DNA of 8,646 nt. Origin: an uncultured Ruminococcus sp. (GTDB lineage: Bacteria; Bacillota; Clostridia; Oscillospirales; Ruminococcaceae). Below are positions 6,832 to 8,646 of this stretch, piece after piece. Location of the stretch: the NCBI GenBank assembly GCA_947177345.1, contig CAMWUB010000044.1, positions 1 through 8,646 on the forward strand, given 5' to 3'. How positions within the stretch are numbered: position 1 is the stretch's first letter; the number at the start of each line of letters is the position of its first letter. The translations under genes and the position numbers were made by a program. The notes beneath the pieces are model-generated. The model ran no database searches, was not told where the DNA came from, and saw only the letters and a program-made list of their open reading frames with translations.

Positions 6832-8385
6832 TTATATACTGAATTTTACTTCAACACCATTTTCGTCACTGACGTATACAACGTCAATCATAGTGACAGC
6901 TAATGCGTGTTTTTCCTGTATCGTCAAATCGTCCCAACGGTTCATAGGTTCTTCGAGCGGTTTTGTGTCCACAGCTTTTTTCTTACGGGACTTGACTTGC
7001 AGCTTCGTTTCAAGTTTTGACTTTTCCTCATGCAGAACGGAAACCCTCTGCTGAATGTAGTTGAAAAGTACGGAATCAGCATCAGCGAGTTTTTCCATAA
7101 GTTTGCGGATTTCGTCATCATAACGCAGAATTTCAGTCTTAATTTTTTCAGTTTCTCTGTCAGGAACATCAGCAGTTTTCTTGTCAATAACGAGTTTTTC
7201 GATACGTTCACGCATTAACTGTAAAACGATTTCCTCCACATCGTCAGGACGGATTGCAACCTTGTCAGTATGTACACAACCTTTTGCGGTATATTTGCCA
7301 TAGTCTATAAAATGACGATATTTTTTTCCGCTTTTATTGGTACAGTGATTAATATGCATAGCGTATCCGCAATTTCTGCACTTCATCATACCGACAAGCC
7401 ACGAGTTCATAACCTTACCATTGTTCGGAAATTTTTGATTATGCGACTTCTTATCCTGTACAGCGAGCCAAGTTTTAGCATCGACAAAGCCCTCATGATA
7501 GCCGAGTTTGATGTATATTCCGTCAGGAGTTTTGTGATAGAAAATTCCGTGAACGCCGTCATAAGCCGATACATCATCGAGCATTTCATAACCCTTTGCC
7601 GAGAAGTAAGCGTAGATTTCCTTGTCAGCACGCACGTACAACGGACTTTCTAAAATCCTTGAAATATGTGACCTGTCCAAGTTGCCGACCTTGTCACTAC
7701 CAACTCTTAAAGGGCGTTCCGTATCAATATTATTTTCCTTGAAATATTTCATAATATCCGATAGCGAAGTTTCGGGGTTCTGATACATTTCATAGGCAAT
7801 TTTCACCGACTCAGCTTGTGCCGACGGAACGAGTACAGACCCTGTTTTTCCGTTGATTGTGCGACGTTCAGAATTAAATCCATAGTACATTTTTCCGCCC
7901 TGATAGAAACCAGTTTCACGGGCTTTTGTCTGAAAGGCATCAGCAACTCTTGAGGCGATTGTTTCACGTTCAAACTCTGCAAAATTCAGCAGATTGTTAC
8001 GCATCATTCGACCCTCTTTTGTTTCCGTGTTGAAAGGTTCAGAAAGCGAGTACACCGATACACCAAGTCTGTCGAGTTCGTCCGTGATGTTTAGATACTC
8101 CCTCATGTTACGTGAAAATCTGTCGTGTTTCTTCACGACGATACGTGAAATCATTCCGTCACGAGCATCCTGCATCATTTCCTGAAATGCGGGACGGTGC
8201 TGAATATCTTTTCCTGATTTTCCGTCGTCACAGTAAATTCTGTAAGCAGATTTTTCACCGACGAATTTCACACATTCTTCTTTCTGGGCGTTGATTGAAA
8301 GCGAGTTGTTACCCTTGTCCTTGTCGCTCACGGAACGGCGGACATAAATTGCTGTAATTCCTGTTTTTTTATTTGATTTTTTCAC
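6832..8385 (-). CDS. Large serine recombinase (TnpX/TndX-like, resolvase + recombinase + zinc ribbon)
   Basis: This is a site-specific recombinase expected to excise and integrate the element through a phosphoserine intermediate. The start chosen is GTG at 8385, giving 517 residues: GGAGG lies eight bases before it, and the upstream GTG at 8466 would overlap the promoter. The N-terminal resolvase domain has YVRRS with catalytic Ser18, SINAQ and DRFSRN (88-93). The recombinase domain begins near YYGFNSE (167-173) and carries a substrate-contact region typical of the family (RSHISRILESPLYVR). A zinc ribbon follows with CRNC (C336, C339) and C370; the usual third cysteine of the YxC pair is His (KKYRHF, His358). 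A long charged coiled coil (about 380-465) and a C-terminal tail ending VEVKFSI complete it. Length and order match intact family members, so it is probably active. Confidence 0.93.
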   Translation of the reverse strand: MKKSNKKTGITAIYVRRSVSDKDKGNNSLSINAQKEECVKFVGEKSAYRIYCDDGKSGKDIQHRPAFQEMMQDARDGMISRIVVKKHDRFSRNMREYLNITDELDRLGVSVYSLSEPFNTETKEGRMMRNNLLNFAEFERETIASRVADAFQTKARETGFYQGGKMYYGFNSERRTINGKTGSVLVPSAQAESVKIAYEMYQNPETSLSDIMKYFKENNIDTERPLRVGSDKVGNLDRSHISRILESPLYVRADKEIYAYFSAKGYEMLDDVSAYDGVHGIFYHKTPDGIYIKLGYHEGFVDAKTWLAVQDKKSHNQKFPNNGKVMNSWLVGMMKCRNCGYAMHINHCTNKSGKKYRHFIDYGKYTAKGCVHTDKVAIRPDDVEEIVLQLMRERIEKLVIDKKTADVPDRETEKIKTEILRYDDEIRKLMEKLADADSVLFNYIQQRVSVLHEEKSKLETKLQVKSRKKKAVDTKPLEEPMNRWDDLTIQEKHALAVTMIDVVYVSDENGVEVKFSI

Positions 8386-8393
8386 CTGTTCGA

Positions 8394-8398
8394 CCTCC
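8394..8398 (-). promoter_or_regulatory. Ribosome binding site of the recombinase
   Basis: The minus strand reads GGAGG eight bases before GTG 8385. This decides the start: the longer frame beginning at 8466 has no ribosome binding site, and its first codons overlap the -35 box. Confidence 0.8.
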
Positions 8399-8434
8399 GA
8401 TTTTACAACCGAACAGCCGACCTTGCATAATTCA

Positions 8435-8463
8435 AGTATAGCGCAGTCGGCGGAAGATTGCAA
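8435..8463 (-). promoter_or_regulatory. Sigma-A-type promoter for the recombinase
   Basis: On the minus strand a -35 box TTGCAA (8463-8458) and a -10 box TATACT (8440-8435) are separated by exactly 17 bases. Transcription would start near 8428, leaving a leader of about 40 bases with the GGAGG site. This gives the recombinase its own promoter even though a small gene lies upstream in the same direction. Confidence 0.72.
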
Positions 8464-8466
8464 CAC

Positions 8467-8489
8467 TTTTTTGAAAATTTTTCAAAAAA
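8467..8489. repeat. AT-rich perfect dyad next to the recombinase promoter
   Basis: TTTTTTGAAAA (8467-8477) and TTTTCAAAAAA (8479-8489) form an 11-base inverted repeat around a single central base. It lies three bases upstream of the -35 box and directly after the stop codon of the small upstream gene. The stem is almost purely A/T, so it is a weak terminator at best. The position also suits a regulator operator or an UP-element-like A/T tract that strengthens the promoter. Confidence 0.55.
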
Positions 8490-8646
8490 TTATTTCTTTT
8501 GTTCTGATTTTTCACCGCTCAAAATTTCATACATTCGATTGATTTTTTCACGCTTTAGATACTCAGGAACGTTTTCTGGATAGCTTACCGCTACCCTGAT
8601 ACCGGAATCCGTGACATACTCAACCGACGTTTTGGCGGTATTGGAA
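8490..8646 (-). CDS. Small TnpW-like transposon protein, C-terminal part (start beyond right edge)
   Basis: Read on the minus strand from the right edge, the frame gives 51 residues and ends at TAA (8492-8490). It reads SNTAKTSVEYVTDSGIRVAV, then SYPENVPEYLKREKINRMYE, then ILSGEKSEQKK. A short beta-hairpin-like start, the YPE-x-(V/I)-PE block and the REKINRMYEIL helix resemble the small proteins often annotated as transposon-encoded TnpW beside serine recombinases in Clostridia elements. Their biochemical function is not known. It is co-directional with the recombinase, with a gap of about 100 bases holding the dyad and promoter, and no strong terminator lies between them, so read-through is possible. 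The family assignment comes from remembered sequence pattern only. The start codon is not in the window. Confidence 0.7.
   Translation of the reverse strand, partial: SNTAKTSVEYVTDSGIRVAVSYPENVPEYLKREKINRMYEILSGEKSEQKK

Larger units (their letters stand above)
6799..8646 (-). mobile_element. End of a serine-recombinase integrative/mobilizable element (right end not in window)
   Basis: The region from the helicase breakpoint to the right edge encodes a large serine recombinase whose 3' end faces the junction, and a TnpW-like small gene upstream of it. This arrangement is typical of Tn4451/Tn6218-like transposons and of integrative mobilizable elements. Serine-recombinase elements that integrate into the snf2-type genes of conjugative elements are described in streptococci, which matches the location here. 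No cargo, mobilization or replication genes are visible, so the kind of element cannot be settled. Confidence 0.65.

Noticed and set aside
8386..8466. N-terminal extension of the recombinase from GTG 8466
   Set aside because: It overlaps the -35 and -10 boxes and lacks a ribosome binding site. GTG 8385 has GGAGG at ideal spacing and puts the catalytic serine at residue 18.
2..8646. CRISPR arrays, tRNA or rRNA genes
   Set aside because: No regularly spaced direct repeats, no tRNA-like cloverleaf arms and no rRNA signature were seen on either strand.

Overview
The window looks like accessory DNA from a low-GC Gram-positive anaerobe, most likely a gut Clostridium/Ruminococcus-type Firmicute. 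This rests on AT-rich codon use, a GGAGG ribosome binding site, a consensus sigma-A promoter and families typical of Clostridia integrative elements. All of it is mobile DNA nested inside mobile DNA. Nothing chromosomal is recognisable.

Layout. (1) Positions 2-3845 are the 5' part, already open at the left edge, of a very large + strand gene. It encodes a fused N6-adenine-methyltransferase-like / SNF2-DEAD-box helicase protein of the kind carried by conjugative elements (Tn1549-like ICEs, 'LtrC/SNF2' proteins). (2) A group II intron interrupts it 25 nt after the DEAH box. Its RNA starts with GTGC at 3846. A reverse transcriptase/maturase/HNH protein lies in domain IV (4553-6445), domain V is at about 6517-6553 and domain VI ends near 6601. 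(3) A 42-nt segment with a strong hairpin (6602-6643) separates the usual end of domain VI from the point where the helicase frame resumes. It is a candidate intron 3' extension. (4) Positions 6644-6798 are the next helicase exon, up to the FATGTP motif. (5) There the gene is broken again by the end of a second mobile element. That element carries a large serine recombinase (6832-8385, minus strand) with its own promoter and, upstream on the same strand, a small protein resembling the transposon-encoded TnpW family (8490 to beyond the right edge).

How the parts relate. The helicase belongs to an integrative conjugative element. The intron is in sense orientation, so splicing could restore the mRNA, and EBS1-IBS1 pairing fixes its 5' boundary. 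The serine-recombinase element lies in antisense orientation and cuts the protein off at helicase motif III; only its excision would restore the gene. The ICE gene thus carries one insertion correctable at RNA level and one correctable at DNA level, each within or just after a conserved helicase motif. The most interesting sequence-level feature is the 3' boundary of the intron: the canonical site ends in AA instead of AY and would create a stop codon, while a site 42 nt further on, at the base of a hairpin, ends in AT and restores the frame.
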